Shown here: piece by piece, positions 35,073-46,100 of the stretch
Layout: each line of letters opens with the position of its first letter
How positions within the stretch are numbered: position 1 is the first letter of the stretch
From: Eubacterium plexicaudatum ASF492
GTDB taxonomy: Bacteria; Bacillota; Clostridia; Lachnospirales; Lachnospiraceae
Assembly (NCBI RefSeq): GCF_000364225.2
Contig: NZ_AQFT02000001.1
Coordinates: 5,204,001-5,268,000, forward strand
Reading direction: 5' to 3'
Length of the DNA stretch: 64,000 nt
Made by a program: the position numbers and the translations under genes
Notes under the pieces: generated by a model
Told to the model about the DNA's origin: nothing
Database searches by the model: none
The model's input: only the letters and a program-made list of their open reading frames with translations

Positions 35073-35711
35073 TCAATATCTCTTTCTTCTTTCGTAAATA
35101 AAAACTACTGCAATTACCAGCAAACTTAAACCGAAAAGCCATATCTTTGTGGAATAATTGCCTTTTCCCATTGAGAACAAATAGAAAATACTATCCTCTG
35201 ATATATTCCCCAAAGAATTTAAGAGCAAATATCCGATTGACGCCAAGTAACCTACAATAACAGAATTGCTGAATATGGCTGCTGCAAATCCAAAGCTCCC
35301 CAATGCCATTGCGCTTATCACTGTTCCCGCCACATAAGGCACAAAGGGAAATATACAGTTTTCCCATACCATAATTCCGGAGAACAGGCATACCATCAGA
35401 ATTAGCAGCAGCGTTGACATGATGAACCGCAGCAATAAGATTTTCCAATGAGGGATTTTCTTTGTGCAAACTACGTCCTGTATTGCCTTAGACTGTTCTG
35501 GGGCAGGCAGCGGAGCTATGAGAAATATTCCTGTTAGTATTACAGCCTGTTCCAAACATTCCGCCGAACGAACCATATCTAAATTTGCAATCCCCCTTAG
35601 TAAGGGAATTACCAGCAAATAAGCCGCCGCCAAAATTAAGTTATTTTTTACTGCCAAAAGAAAGTTTGTCCTGCATAAGCCCAAAACACTTGTGATAGAT
35701 ATTCGCCGCAT
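35073..35711 (-). CDS. ABC-2 type membrane permease, second subunit
   Basis: 212 residues with about six hydrophobic helices (NLILAAAYLLVIPLL, AVILTGIFLIAPL, STLLLILMVCLFSGIMV, FGFAAAIFSNSVIV). It overlaps the end of the first permease by about 70 bases, so the pair is translated together. With the ATPase at 37050 it forms an exporter of the lantibiotic-immunity or drug type. Membrane protein, substrate unknown. Confidence 0.75.
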   Translation of the reverse strand: MRRISITSVLGLCRTNFLLAVKNNLILAAAYLLVIPLLRGIANLDMVRSAECLEQAVILTGIFLIAPLPAPEQSKAIQDVVCTKKIPHWKILLLRFIMSTLLLILMVCLFSGIMVWENCIFPFVPYVAGTVISAMALGSFGFAAAIFSNSVIVGYLASIGYLLLNSLGNISEDSIFYLFSMGKGNYSTKIWLFGLSLLVIAVVFIYERRKRY

Positions 35712-37034
35712 TTATTTTTCCTTTCCGCTTAAACTTAAGAACCCATATGGACAGAATGACAAATAGAATACCGATTCCCGCCATAAGCAGCCTGTTCCTG
35801 CAAATCATTTGAAATCCATCTTGTATCACTTCATAGTCACGCAATGTATTGTGCCTTATCATTAAAGTTGCTGCCCCCGTGTCCCCTGACAGTCCGGTTA
35901 CTCCCTTATCAACCATCCACCAAAGGAATTGAATGGCAATCGCAATCGGAGAGTCTGTGAGCAAAGTGAAAAATATTCCGATTGCGGATACCGCCATGAC
36001 CTCTGGCAGAAGCCACCATAAAATGTATTTGATATACGCAAAATAGTCTACTGAAATACCTTTCTCTGCGCCAAACGATATAAGCGGCACAAGGGATTCA
36101 AAACTTAACAGCAAAACAGGCAGGAGAACCATAGTGATACTTGCCAAATATCTTGAAACCACCAGTCTTGCCGAAGATATTCTTTTGCTGTAAATCAATT
36201 CCGACGCATTGCCCATACGGTCTTTCATCCATATAAGCGCTACCAAAAATATAGGGTACAAGCCCAGTTCCAATCCCATACAATCACAAAATAACCGTGC
36301 AAAACCGCCTGTCACTTTATCATTGCTGATTGTCTGGTTATATTCCTCACATGCTTCCTCATAAGTCATTTCAGACATGCCGAAATAGGTAATCATCATT
36401 TCGGGGGAATACTGTGAACCGTTTTCTCCGATAATGCTTTCCATTTCCCGCATTAGTTCTTTGAAATGTTCATAAGTGACCTGTGATACAAAATGCTTAT
36501 ATTTATCATCTCCGCTTTCTGTGTCTGCCTTATTTCCCATCACCGTATTCAAATTTCCTTTTTCATCAACACTCATTGCGTCAAAGGAAATAATTGTGCC
36601 TGTGACTGCTGGAAAATAATCTTCTGGCAAATCTTTTAATTGTTCTTCCATCAATCCCGTTATTTCACAAAGTATTTCAAGTACACGTTTTTGCTCATCA
36701 TCGCTAAGCGTAATCGCTTTATAGTATCCAATGGGATATGTGGCGTAGCGGTTGCTTTCATATTCTGACAGTAACGCCCTTGTAACGCCCATCATGATTG
36801 CCGCCGGGTCATCCTCTGAAACTTTACTGCCAAAGTAATCATCCTCCTGGGATGGTTTGGACAGTAATGAGCGTTCAAAACCTATATCTGCCGGAGGAAT
36901 ACCCTTTTCCCAATTGATTTCTGTTTTTGTCACTCCCCGAAAATTCTGGAACCAGCTAAATGCCAAAATAGCGAGAAAGAAATAATAAATCACGCTTGCT
37001 GCAATCTTTTACACTCTTTAAAATATAACTTCAT
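35641..37034 (-). CDS. ABC-2 type permease with large extracellular loop, frameshifted at the start
   Basis: The true start is the ATG at 37034 (GAGGGATAGAACG upstream), reading MKLYFKECK; TTTT at 37007-37010 is one base short, and with five the frame runs ASVIYYFFLAILAFSWFQNF into the long frame ending at 35641. About 464 residues: one N-terminal helix, a 230-residue soluble loop, then five or six helices. This layout is that of bacitracin/lantibiotic-type ABC permeases, where the loop may bind peptide. Confidence 0.78.
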
Positions 37035-37049
37035 CGTTCTATCCCTCCC

Positions 37050-37910
37050 TTAAGTCTGGCTTAAGAGATACATATACCCATCTTCCAACGTAGGGGGTTG
37101 AAGCACATATTTTTCTTCTGGCTCCACGTCTGACAATACCCTGTACTGTGTGCCTGACTGTGAAGAAATGATATTTAAGACAACATACTTTTCCTTGATC
37201 TGTTTATCCTGCTTTTTTGCCGCTGAAATAAGGTAAACTTTTCCCTCTGCCTGTCCCACCAGTTCTTCCGTGCTGCCATTCCATATCATTTTCCCATTGT
37301 TCAATACTCCTATATTTTCACAACACGATTCAACATCCGAAGAAATATGGGTGGAAAGAATCACTATCCTGTCTTCTGCAAATTCACTTAACAGATTTCG
37401 GAAACGAATACGTTCCTCTGGGTCAAGCCCTGCTGTCGGTTCGTCAACAATAAGAATTTGCGGGTTATGTAACAGTGCCTGTGCAATCCCCAGCCGTCTT
37501 TTCATCCCACCCGATAAAGCCTTTACTTTCGTCCTCATATCTTCTTTTAGATTTACCTGTTCAAGTAATGCCAATATTCTTTCTCTTCGGATTTTATCTG
37601 GAATTTTCGACAGCAGCCCAAGGTAATCCATTGCGCCATAAACACTCATACCTCTGTAAAAAGAAAAATCCTGCGGGAGATAACCTACGATTTCCCGTAT
37701 TTTACCAGTTTCTTTGATTGGGATACCATTCATACTGATTTCCCCGCCTGACGCTTCCGATAGCGTCGCTAAAATTCTCATTAGGCTTGTTTTTCCTGCT
37801 CCATTCCGCCCAAGAAGCCCGTACATTCCAGAATGGATCGTAACGGATACATTTTCAAGGGCTGTCTTTTTTCCATAATTTTTGGAAAGATTTCTTATTA
37901 CAATTTCCAT
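37050..37910 (-). CDS. ABC transporter ATP-binding protein
   Basis: 286 residues. Walker A GRNGAGKTS (about residue 35), Q-loop LPQDFSFYRGMSV, signature ALSGGMKRRLGIAQALL, Walker B ILIVDEPTAGLDP, H-loop STHISSD. C-terminal 70 residues are a specific extension. Cytoplasmic motor for the two permeases that follow. Its ribosome site AAGGAGG is inside a hairpin (37923-37945), which may limit translation. Lies downstream of the kinase gene, so probably controlled by that two-component system. Confidence 0.92.
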   Translation of the reverse strand: MEIVIRNLSKNYGKKTALENVSVTIHSGMYGLLGRNGAGKTSLMRILATLSEASGGEISMNGIPIKETGKIREIVGYLPQDFSFYRGMSVYGAMDYLGLLSKIPDKIRRERILALLEQVNLKEDMRTKVKALSGGMKRRLGIAQALLHNPQILIVDEPTAGLDPEERIRFRNLLSEFAEDRIVILSTHISSDVESCCENIGVLNNGKMIWNGSTEELVGQAEGKVYLISAAKKQDKQIKEKYVVLNIISSQSGTQYRVLSDVEPEEKYVLQPPTLEDGYMYLLSQT

Positions 37911-37922
37911 AAATACAAAAAC

Positions 37923-37945
37923 CTCCTTACTTGTGTTGTAAGGAG
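37923..37945 (-). promoter_or_regulatory. Hairpin covering the ATPase ribosome site
   Basis: CTCCTTAC-AACACAA-GTAAGGAG then GTTTTTG on the minus strand. The 3' arm is the ribosome site itself, and a T run follows, so it can act as terminator or translation block. Confidence 0.6.
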
Positions 37946-37982
37946 ATTTTATAATAGAAAAGCCAATTTTCCGAAAAGGATA

Positions 37983-39160
37983 TTAAAAACTTTTTAATTT
38001 GGCGGTTACACATGCCCCCTTTTCTTTCTGATTTCCGACATACAACAAACCGCCATGTTTTTCACAAAGTATCTTACATACGCTTAAGCCTATACCAAAA
38101 TGCTGTTTTTCCTTATCATTGCTGTAAAATACAGTGGTTGCTTTTTCCAAATCTGCCGCTGAAAAACCTTTCCCATCATCCTTTACGGTAAGAATGAGAA
38201 AATCTTTTTTGTGTGAAAGGTTTATGCTTACTTGTTTTTCTGCATATCTTAATGCGTTCTGCAGGAGATTTTCTAAAATCCGAAAAAACACGCCCTTATC
38301 TATTTGAATTTTGTCCACTGTAATATCGTTTGAAATAATGATTTCTTTATTTCCCGCAAGCTGCAACACATTACTTCTTAATTCATTCAATAATAGCTTC
38401 ACATTTTCAGACCGTTTTTCAATTTCAATATTTTCAATCTTCTCAATATCCCGAACGCTCTCCACATATAGCTCCAAACGATTTACCGCCCCCTGCATAG
38501 ATGATACCGTATCTAAAAGCATATCTTCCGTAAGCTTATCCTGTGGGATATTTTTCTCTAAATAGTCTAAATATCCTTTGAGGACGGTAATCGGCGTTCT
38601 TAAATCATGGGATACCGAAGCATTCAATAATTTCCTTTGTTCTAAGGATTCCCACAACGCTTTGTGTTTTTGCCGAAGCTCTCTGCGCATTTTTTCCATA
38701 GAACAGCATAACCGCCCTAACTCATCATCACCGTCATATTCAATGTGAAAGTCAAGATTATCCTCCTGTATTCTTTCTACGCCATTTTGTAGCTGTGTGA
38801 TAGGTTCCCGAAGCTTCTTTCGGTAATATACCGCCGCAGCCGCCCCAATCCCAACAGCAATATAAAAAACAGGCAGACCAACCATAGCAGTGTAAGAGCC
38901 ATAATAGACGACAGTATCCCACGTGCTTAAAGGCTGCCATGTGATATTGTTGTTATCAATATCCAAAATATAATTGCCTGTGTCCTCATCCATCTGAAAA
39001 TCAGGGGAATTTATCGTCATATACCGTTTCTTTAATATTTCATGCTGCACTTGGTTTGCCACAAAGATAGTGACAGACGATAACAGGGCAGTCACACATA
39101 TCGTAATTAAAAAGTAACTGCCATAGATGTCCTAAGCGACTTTGTTTCTATTTTGCCCAT
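37983..39160 (-). CDS. Sensor histidine kinase, frameshifted near the N-terminus
   Basis: The ATG at 39160 overlaps the response-regulator stop and reads MGKIETKSLRTSMAVTF; AAAAA (39109-39113, plus strand) is one base short and, when restored, joins LITICVTALLSSVTIF. Two membrane helices frame a 50-residue outer loop; then HAMP (REPITQLQNGVERI), the phospho-His in ASVSHDLRTPITVLKGYLD, N box LLQNALRYA, and DDGKGFSAAD, GIGLSVC ATP motifs. Signals to the adjacent OmpR-type regulator; likely senses membrane-active compounds given the downstream ABC exporter. Confidence 0.9.
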
Positions 39161-39818
39161 TTATAACCAACTCCCCATACTGTTTCAATATAGTTTTTAT
39201 CCGTATAAACTGACAGCTTATTCCGTATCTTTCGGATATGTTCTTTTACTACAATGCTATCACCCTCGCCATGATATCCCCAAAGTTTTTCATAGATAGT
39301 TTCCCTGTCAAAAACCATGCCTGCATTTTGGGAAAGAAAACGGATAATCTCAAATTCTTTATTTGAGAAGTTCATCTGTTCCTTACCATAAAATACCGTT
39401 CGGCTATTGTAATCAATAATCAATTCTTCATCAAACCTTAGATTTTCTGCCGTGCCTTTTCTTTCTTCACGCCGAAGGTGCGCTGAAATTCTTGCCAATA
39501 ATTCATCCATGCGAAAAGGTTTTGTAATATAATCATCCCCGCCGACAGACAGCCCCCTTATCACATCCCGTTCCGTTACCCGTGCTGTCAAAAAATAATC
39601 GGGCAGGATATATGCCCTCGGATAAGCTGGCACAACTCCAGCCCATCCATTTCTGGCATATTGATATCCAACAATATAATATCTGGTATTACGTTTAATA
39701 GTTCTAACGCTTTTTTTGCATTTTCCGCCGTATATACGGAAAATTCTTCTCCTAAACATTTTTCCATCATGGATAATATCATTTCTTCATCATCAATAAT
39801 CAGTATCTTGTATTTCAT
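39148..39818 (-). CDS. OmpR-family response regulator, frameshifted in the sequence given
   Basis: The start at 39818 has AAGGAG 8 bases before it. Receiver domain: IDDEE acidic pair, phospho-Asp in PDIILLDINMPEMDGLE, then at A6 (39590-39595) the frame is lost; one more base gives IIFLTARVTERDVIRGLSVG, with the conserved Thr, and KPF follows. C-terminal winged helix (NFSNKEFEIIRFLSQNAG, VKEHIRKIRNKL, IETVWGVGYKW). First gene of the operon RR-HK-ATPase-permease-permease. Confidence 0.9.
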
Positions 39819-40147
39819 AGGCAATGCTCCTTATCAGTTAATCCCTTTATCGTAACGGATAAAAGACAGATTTTCGACAATTTCATGCCAAGTGATTATA
39901 ATTATACCCGTTATTTCCACTGCTATCAACAGCATTGCATATGGGCGGCAGAAATCACTTCCCACCGCCCGTGTATAGCTATGCAAAAATAATTTCCTCG
40001 TTTACAATCTCTCTCGCACACGCTCTTATGTTATGAAATATGAGGAATAGCGGTTGCCGAGAGCTGTATTGTCCTATATTTTATGGTGTCTATAGAGAAT
40101 GGAAGTGGTATAATTAGATTGAAAAAAGTAAACTGTGGAGGGAAAAT
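39819..40147. other. Intergenic region between divergent operons
   Basis: Holds promoters for both sides. One hairpin GGGCGG...CCGCCC (39943-39970). Upstream of the Nudix gene a TATAAT at 40109-40114 is visible and GGAGGGAAAAT precedes the ATG. No gene recognised. Confidence 0.5.
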
Positions 40148-40689
40148 ATGGATTACAGGGAATTGCCGGAACGATTAGATAGAAAAATTATATATGAAAG
40201 TGATTATGTGTGTTTGTATGCTGATAAGGTAAAACTATCGAATGGATATATTATAGAGAAGTATCATCAGATTCATTATCCGCATGAAGCTATAAGTATT
40301 GTTGTATTTAACGAAAATGATGAAGTTTTATGATTCAATCTAAGAGATATACAGTAATGCGTTTAGAATGGGAAATTCCAGCAGGACGTATTGAAGACGG
40401 AGAATCAAAAGAAGATGCTGCACGTCGAGAATGCATGGAAGAAACAGGGTATGCGGTTAAAGATTTAAAGTTTTTATGTACTCAAAATCCATCTAACGGA
40501 ATGTCTGATTGTATATGTCATGTTTTTGCTACGAGAGTGGATACAGAATGTATGGATTTTGATGAAAATGAAGTAAAGATGAAAAAGTGGGTTTCAAGAG
40601 ATAAGGTTTTGGAAATGTTAAAAGATAATGAAACGAAAGATGGAGTTTCTATCTTGGCATTACTTTTTGCGTTTGAGTTTTATAAATGA
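40148..40689 (+). CDS. Nudix hydrolase (ADP-ribose pyrophosphatase-like), frameshifted in the sequence given
   Basis: About 180 residues across two frames. First part IIYESDYVCLYADKVKLSNG and HEAISIVVFNENDEV; then TTTT (40326-40329) is one base short and the second frame continues MIQSKRYTVMRLEWEIPAGR. The Nudix box G-x5-E-x7-REUxEExGU reads from AGRIEDGESKEDAARRECME then ETGYAV. Likely cleaves ADP-ribose or similar nucleotide sugars. Monocistronic, own promoter. Confidence 0.87.
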
Positions 40690-40898
40690 TTATAAATAAA
40701 GATTGTCATACTTATCTGGGAAAAGGAACGAGAGCTGCAGCTGCCCTGCGGTCCAATCACTACCGCCAAGTGTCCATATACAACAATCATTTTTTCTTTT
40801 TGCTGATATCTGCCGATAAAATAGATGGAAAGAAACTGATAGAAGAGCAGGACGTACCATGACAGATTATGGATATAAGATGAAAAGGAGTGTATGAC

Positions 40899-41633
40899 AT
40901 GAATATCAAAATGAATAATTATTTGAATCAAATTTCTTATACGGCGACAAAAGATGAAAAAGCATCAAAGCCTGATAGTGACCGAAAAATTGGAAGTAAA
41001 ACGAAGTCCGGAACAAATAAAGATACGGTGTCAATTTCTGTAGAGGGACAGCAGTTCGTCGCTGAACGAAAGGAATCCGATTCGGAAATGGGCTTAATAA
41101 GAATAACTTCTGATTTAGATTCATTCCGAAGCGCGGTAAAATCCATGAATGAACCTCTCCCTGTAGATTGGGCAGCAGTCGTTGACCCATATGGAACATT
41201 TACGAATCTGGCTGAAATAGAGTCTCGTCTGAAACAGTTGGCAGATCCAACCGTTTCCCACAATGATGAGGAGATGGACCGGATTGCGCATGCGTATGCA
41301 AAGAGTAAAATTGATATATTGATAGAAAAGAAGAAAGCTATGTTGGAATCGGGAACGGCAAAAAGCTACAGTGAAGAATATGCCGAATATAAAATAGCAT
41401 ATGAGGCGTACCATTCGGAAAATGGTGAGAGTATGGCAGCGATGATGACGGGGGATACAAAAAAGGCGTATAACATATATAAAGATATTATAGATGGAAA
41501 ATCTGTCTCAATAAAAGACGAAGAATTTCTTGTGCTGTATAATCGCACAATGTATATTGGAGCAAAAGGTGAACGCGTACGAAAAGCTGAAGAACTGTAT
41601 AATGCAAATAATAGGAAGTATACCGGTCGCTGA
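40899..41633 (+). CDS. Unknown Lachnospiraceae-type protein, 244 aa
   Basis: The ATG at 40899 (AAAAGGAG upstream) is better placed than the GTG at 40890. Polar N-terminus with a KTKSGTNKDTVSISVEGQQF segment, a central LRQL-like helix region and a lysine/glutamate-rich C-terminal half (KSKIDILIEKKKAML, KAYNIYKDIIDGKSVSI). No signal peptide or membrane helix. The N-terminal 'NKDTVSIS.EG' pattern recurs in small proteins of this family of bacteria that have no assigned role. Terminator follows. Confidence 0.6.
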   Translation: MNIKMNNYLNQISYTATKDEKASKPDSDRKIGSKTKSGTNKDTVSISVEGQQFVAERKESDSEMGLIRITSDLDSFRSAVKSMNEPLPVDWAAVVDPYGTFTNLAEIESRLKQLADPTVSHNDEEMDRIAHAYAKSKIDILIEKKKAMLESGTAKSYSEEYAEYKIAYEAYHSENGESMAAMMTGDTKKAYNIYKDIIDGKSVSIKDEEFLVLYNRTMYIGAKGERVRKAEELYNANNRKYTGR

Positions 41634-41737
41634 AAGCAATGGGTTTTGGGCGCACAGTTAGTTTTTATTAGGGCAGAGGCAGATCGATGCGCCCCTGACA
41701 ATAGGACATATGATGAGCTGTTTGGGAGTTAAAGCAC

Positions 41738-41780
41738 AAATGACAAAAGGGAGCTGGCAGAGACAGGCTGGTTCCCTTTT
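41738..41780 (+). terminator. Intrinsic terminator upstream of the BREX operon
   Basis: AAAGGGA...TCCCTTTTTT with inner arms AGCTGG/CAGGCTGG; isolates the BREX operon from the gene at 40899. Confidence 0.7.
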
Positions 41781-41841
41781 TTATTTATCAGCGTGAGGAG
41801 GTGGTTGTATATTAGAGTGCGTACTGCATTTCACAATTTTG

Positions 41842-41870
41842 TTGATATTCGGTGTTTTTGTGCTTATAAT
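41842..41870 (+). promoter_or_regulatory. BREX operon promoter
   Basis: -35 TTGATA (41842-41847), 17-bp spacer, -10 TATAAT (41865-41870), 48 bases before the brxA start. No WYL-type regulator gene (BrxR) is adjacent. Confidence 0.75.
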
Positions 41871-41917
41871 ATTAGCAGATAAGATTATAGAATTATAATG
41901 GGAAGGTGTAAATACGC

Positions 41918-42519
41918 ATGGAAAGAAAAGAATATAGCGCCGGAGCAGTAAAGCATTCTTTTTGGTTTATGGAATTTCGAAATGAGGTTAAGCTGCTATC
42001 TGAAGGAAAGAGCTTTGAAGATATTAAGGATTTATGCAGAAGTGAAAATATATTTGCGGCATCTACCAAAGAGAGAGCTACACAGATTTTTAACACGGTA
42101 TCATCAAGAATAAAGGCCATAGGAGATAGTTTTTATCCGGTATTTTTAGACGGAGATGTATCGACACAAAAGATTTTTAATCTGGTTGCTATTATGGCAA
42201 GTGACACATTATTTTTTGATTTTGTGTATGAAGTAATACGAGAGAAATGATTATTGGAAGTAATGAGTATAAACCAGGTGATGTAAACATTTTCTTTAAG
42301 GACAAGCAGTTGCAGAGTGAAAAAGTAGCCGGGTGGACAGATGCTACATTCGCAAGATTAGGTAAGAATTACAGGATGTTTTTGTTTGAAGCCGGAATGA
42401 CAGATAAGGGGAAAGATGTCAGAAAAATTTTCAAACCGATATTAGAACCGGAAATGGAACGATGGCTTGCAGATCATGATATGGAGCAAATAGTAAAGGC
42501 TCTTTCGGGGGTAAGATGA
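41918..42519 (+). CDS. brxA: BrxA (DUF1819), frameshifted in the sequence given
   Basis: First gene of the BREX operon. Two frames (41918-42250 and 42247-42519) join as one protein of about 200 residues, the normal BrxA length, if AAA at 42245-42247 had one more A (YEVIREKMIIGSNEYKPGDV). Family features: VKHSFWFMEFRNEVKLLSEG N-terminus, NIFFKDKQLQSEKVAGWTDAT and the C-terminal LEPEMERWLADHDME. BrxA is a small DNA-binding protein needed by many type 1 BREX systems. Stop overlaps the brxB start. Confidence 0.85.
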
Positions 42520-43109
42520 TGTCAAATATTGAGGAACGATTGGATCAGATGGAAATGTTCATAAAAAAACCATCTTTCAGGCAGACAAAGGGAAAAGCAA
42601 ATGAGGTTAATTATTGGGTATTTGATTATGCGCCGGAAGATGAACTGATCGTAAGAAATCGAATTTCCTGCCTGAAAAAAAAGAACTTAAAAGAGATGGA
42701 TGGTTTTGAACTGGTTGTATATGATTTATATGATTTAATTATTGATCACCTGCAAAAAAAGAACTTTATGGAAAAGTGTTACGCACAGGAAGAAAAGCGT
42801 GGTATCAAGAAGCTGCAGGATGCGATCCGGCATACGTTAAAAATCACTGACAAGGAAAACCTGCTTGTTCAATATATTACAGAACATACAGCAGAAAATG
42901 CAGTAGTGTTTTTGATTGGGGTAGGAAAGTGTTTTCCGCTATTGCAAGCTCCGGAAGTGTTTAACAAAATTCTTTACAATATGCCACAGACTTTTGCCAG
43001 TGTACCGATGGTTTTATTCTATCCGGGTACTTACACCGAACAGGAGCTCATTATATTTAATGAATATCCGGAAGACAATTATTACCGGGCATTTCGATTG
43101 GTGCGATAA
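42516..43109 (+). CDS. brxB: BrxB (DUF1788)
   Basis: 197 residues. YWVFDYAPEDELIVRNRISCL, GFELVVYDLYDLIIDHL and the C-terminal PMVLFYPGTYTEQELIIFNE are the DUF1788 signatures. BrxB is a BREX core protein thought to link PglZ and BrxC. The start overlaps the brxA stop. Intact. Confidence 0.92.
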   Translation: MMSNIEERLDQMEMFIKKPSFRQTKGKANEVNYWVFDYAPEDELIVRNRISCLKKKNLKEMDGFELVVYDLYDLIIDHLQKKNFMEKCYAQEEKRGIKKLQDAIRHTLKITDKENLLVQYITEHTAENAVVFLIGVGKCFPLLQAPEVFNKILYNMPQTFASVPMVLFYPGTYTEQELIIFNEYPEDNYYRAFRLVR

Positions 43110-43158
43110 GATGAAAAGTTAAGATGAAAACGAATGAACTGTTAGGAGGGTACGGCAA

Positions 43159-46100
43159 ATGTTAATGAAAGAAATGTTTGAAAAAGAGATAGACCGTGAT
43201 ATACAAGGCGTCATTATTGTCGGTCAGAGTGAAGCAGAAAATGTAGCGCAGGAATTAGAGGAATATGTAGTAACAAAGGAATTGCAGAAACATTTTGCGG
43301 ACTTTTTTTCGGCATATAAAAAAGGGCTTGTCGGAACTACCCCGAAAATGGGTGTGTGGATTTCCGGGTTCTTTGGAAGTGGTAAATCTCATTTTTTAAA
43401 AATCCTTTCTTATTTGCTGGCTAATAAATCAGTGGGAGAAAGAAAAGCCATAGATTTTTTTACAGATGATAAGAAGATTACAGATCAGACGGTACTTGCT
43501 GACATGAAACTGGCTGCCAATATGGATACGGATGTTGTACTTTTTAATATTGATTCTAAAAGTGACTCAAACAGCAAGCAAAATAAGGATGCAATTGTTC
43601 ATGTATTTTTAAAAGTTTTTAATGAAATGCAGGGCTTTTGTGGAGCAATTCCTTTTCTCGCAGATTTGGAAAGAAAGCTGACAGAGGAAGGGCGATACGA
43701 AGAATTTAAACAGAAGTTTGAAGAAGTGTATGGAGAGGCATGGGAAGATTCCAGACAGGATTTTGATTTTATTCAGGATGATGTTGTGCAAGTTCTCTCT
43801 GAATTGGATTTTATGAGTGAGGCAGCCGCACGTAATTGGTGCGAAAAAGCAGCCGAACCATATCAGATTAGTATTGAAGATTTTGCAAAGCGAGTTAAAG
43901 CATACATTGATCGAAAGGGCAACCATTATCATGTAGTTTTTCTGATAGACGAGATAGGTCAGTATATCGGAGAAGATTCGAAACTGATGCTAAACTTACA
44001 GACCGTAACAGAAGAACTTGGTAAGGAATGTATGGGTAAGGCATGGATTATTGTAACCAGCCAGCAGGATATTGATTCTGTAACAAATGTAAAAGGTAAT
44101 GACTTTTCAAAAATTCAGGGACGATTTGATACAAGATTGTCTTTATCATCTGCAAATGTAGATGAGGTAATTAAAAAAAGAATCCTGGAAAAGAAAGAGA
44201 CGCCCGCACAGACGTTACGCCTTTTGTATGGTCAAAAAATTACTGTTATTAAGAATCTTATTACGTTCAATGATGAAGTGGAAAAGAAATTATATGCAGA
44301 TGAAAATGATTTTGTATGTGTATATCCATTTGTGCCTTATCAGTTCAACTTGCTTGCCAGTGTTCTTACATCTATCCGTACCCATGGTGCGTCCGGAAAG
44401 CATTTATCTGAAGGAGAACGTTCGATGTTGGCAATGTTCAAAGAGTCAGCTATGGAATATAAAGAATGTGAAGTCGAAACTATAATTCCATTTTATGCTT
44501 TTTATAATGCGCTGGAAAATTTCTTAGATCACAGTCATCGTGGTGTGATTATCCGGGCGTATGAGAATGATATCATCAATCCGGAACACAGAGAAAAGGT
44601 ATTTGCCGTAGATGTTCTGAAAGTACTTTTCATGATTAAGTATGTTGAAAAGGTTGTCGCAGCCAATATCGACAACATTACAAGTCTCATGGCATCCCAT
44701 ATTGATGATGACAGAATTACATTGAAGCAAAAAGTGGAAGATGCCTTAAAAGTACTGATGCGCCAGAATCTTGTACAAAAAAACGGGGATATTTATGTAT
44801 TTCTTACTGATGAAGAGCAGGAAATCAACAGAGAAATTGAAAGCCAGAGCGTAGAGATGGCAGAGATTATCAATAAAGCATCGGAATTGATTTTTCAGGA
44901 TATTATAACGGATAAAGAATTGGCAAACGGGAAATATAAGTATCATAAATTTAATGGAAGATATGCGTTTGGTTATAATCAGGTTGTTGATGAAAGACCT
45001 TTTAAATCTATACAAAAATATGATATAGGAGTACATGTTATAACACCGGCATCAGATTGTGGCACGGATGAAATCACACTTAGAATGAAATCTGGTGAGG
45101 GAAAAGAAGTTCTTGTATTATTACCGAATGACAGGGCATTCATAGATGAAATAAGACGATATTTAAAAGTAGAAAAATACTTACGTCTAAATACAGCTGA
45201 CAGATTTGCTGATATTAAAGAGATAAAAAGAATTGAGATGCGTGAACGAAATAATAATGCAAAATTATATCTTACGGAATCTTTAAAAGATGCGGTTATC
45301 TATGTCAATGGGGATCGGGCACAGATTAGTGCAAAAGATGTGTCTGTAAGAATCAGCGAAGCACTTGGCAGATTAGTAAAAACAGTATATCACAAGATGG
45401 ATTATATTGATGTAGCGATGGGAGAGGATGACATTAGAAAGCTCTTAAAGACTTCCAATCAGATTACTTCCAATCCGGAGGGTGGTATAGAGCCTAATAT
45501 TCATGCGCAGGATGATGTATTACAGTACATTGCAGGTAATAGCCGGATGCACGTAAAGACATCCATGAAATCTATAAAGGACAGATTTATGAAAGCGCCT
45601 TATGGATTTGTAGAAGATGATGTACAGTGGCTTGTGGCAAAACTGTTCAGGAGAGGAGATGTATCTTTCTCCGTCAATGGTACAAACGTAACCATGATGA
45701 ACAAAGATGTAGATGAAATCATCAACTATATTACAAAGAAAGCATTTGTGGAAAAGTTGATGATGGAGGAACGTGTCCGTGTAGCAGATAAGGATAAAAA
45801 GGCAGTCCGTGATGTCCTTAAAGAATTGTTTCATACAAGCAGTCCATATGATGATGAGGACGCAGTTATGGATTATTTCATATCTTTTGCCAATAAGCTC
45901 ATTACAGAACTCAGGGTTATGAAAAGGATTATGACAGGGTTAAGTATCCGGGATTAAAAGTGATTGAAGAGGGTATTGGAATCATGTCTGATATTGTACA
46001 GATGCAAACACCGGTTGAATTTTTCCGGACAGTATCCCAAAAGCAGGATGACTTGCTTGATTTTGCAGAAGACTATGAACCAATAAAGGCATTCTTTGCA

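Noticed and set aside
41805..41901. Hydrophobic frame (ending LIIVLADK-like, IIEL) behind GAGGAGG upstream of brxA
   Set aside because: It looks like a membrane peptide, but there is no ATG, GTG or TTG in that frame at proper spacing, and the stretch contains the BREX promoter.
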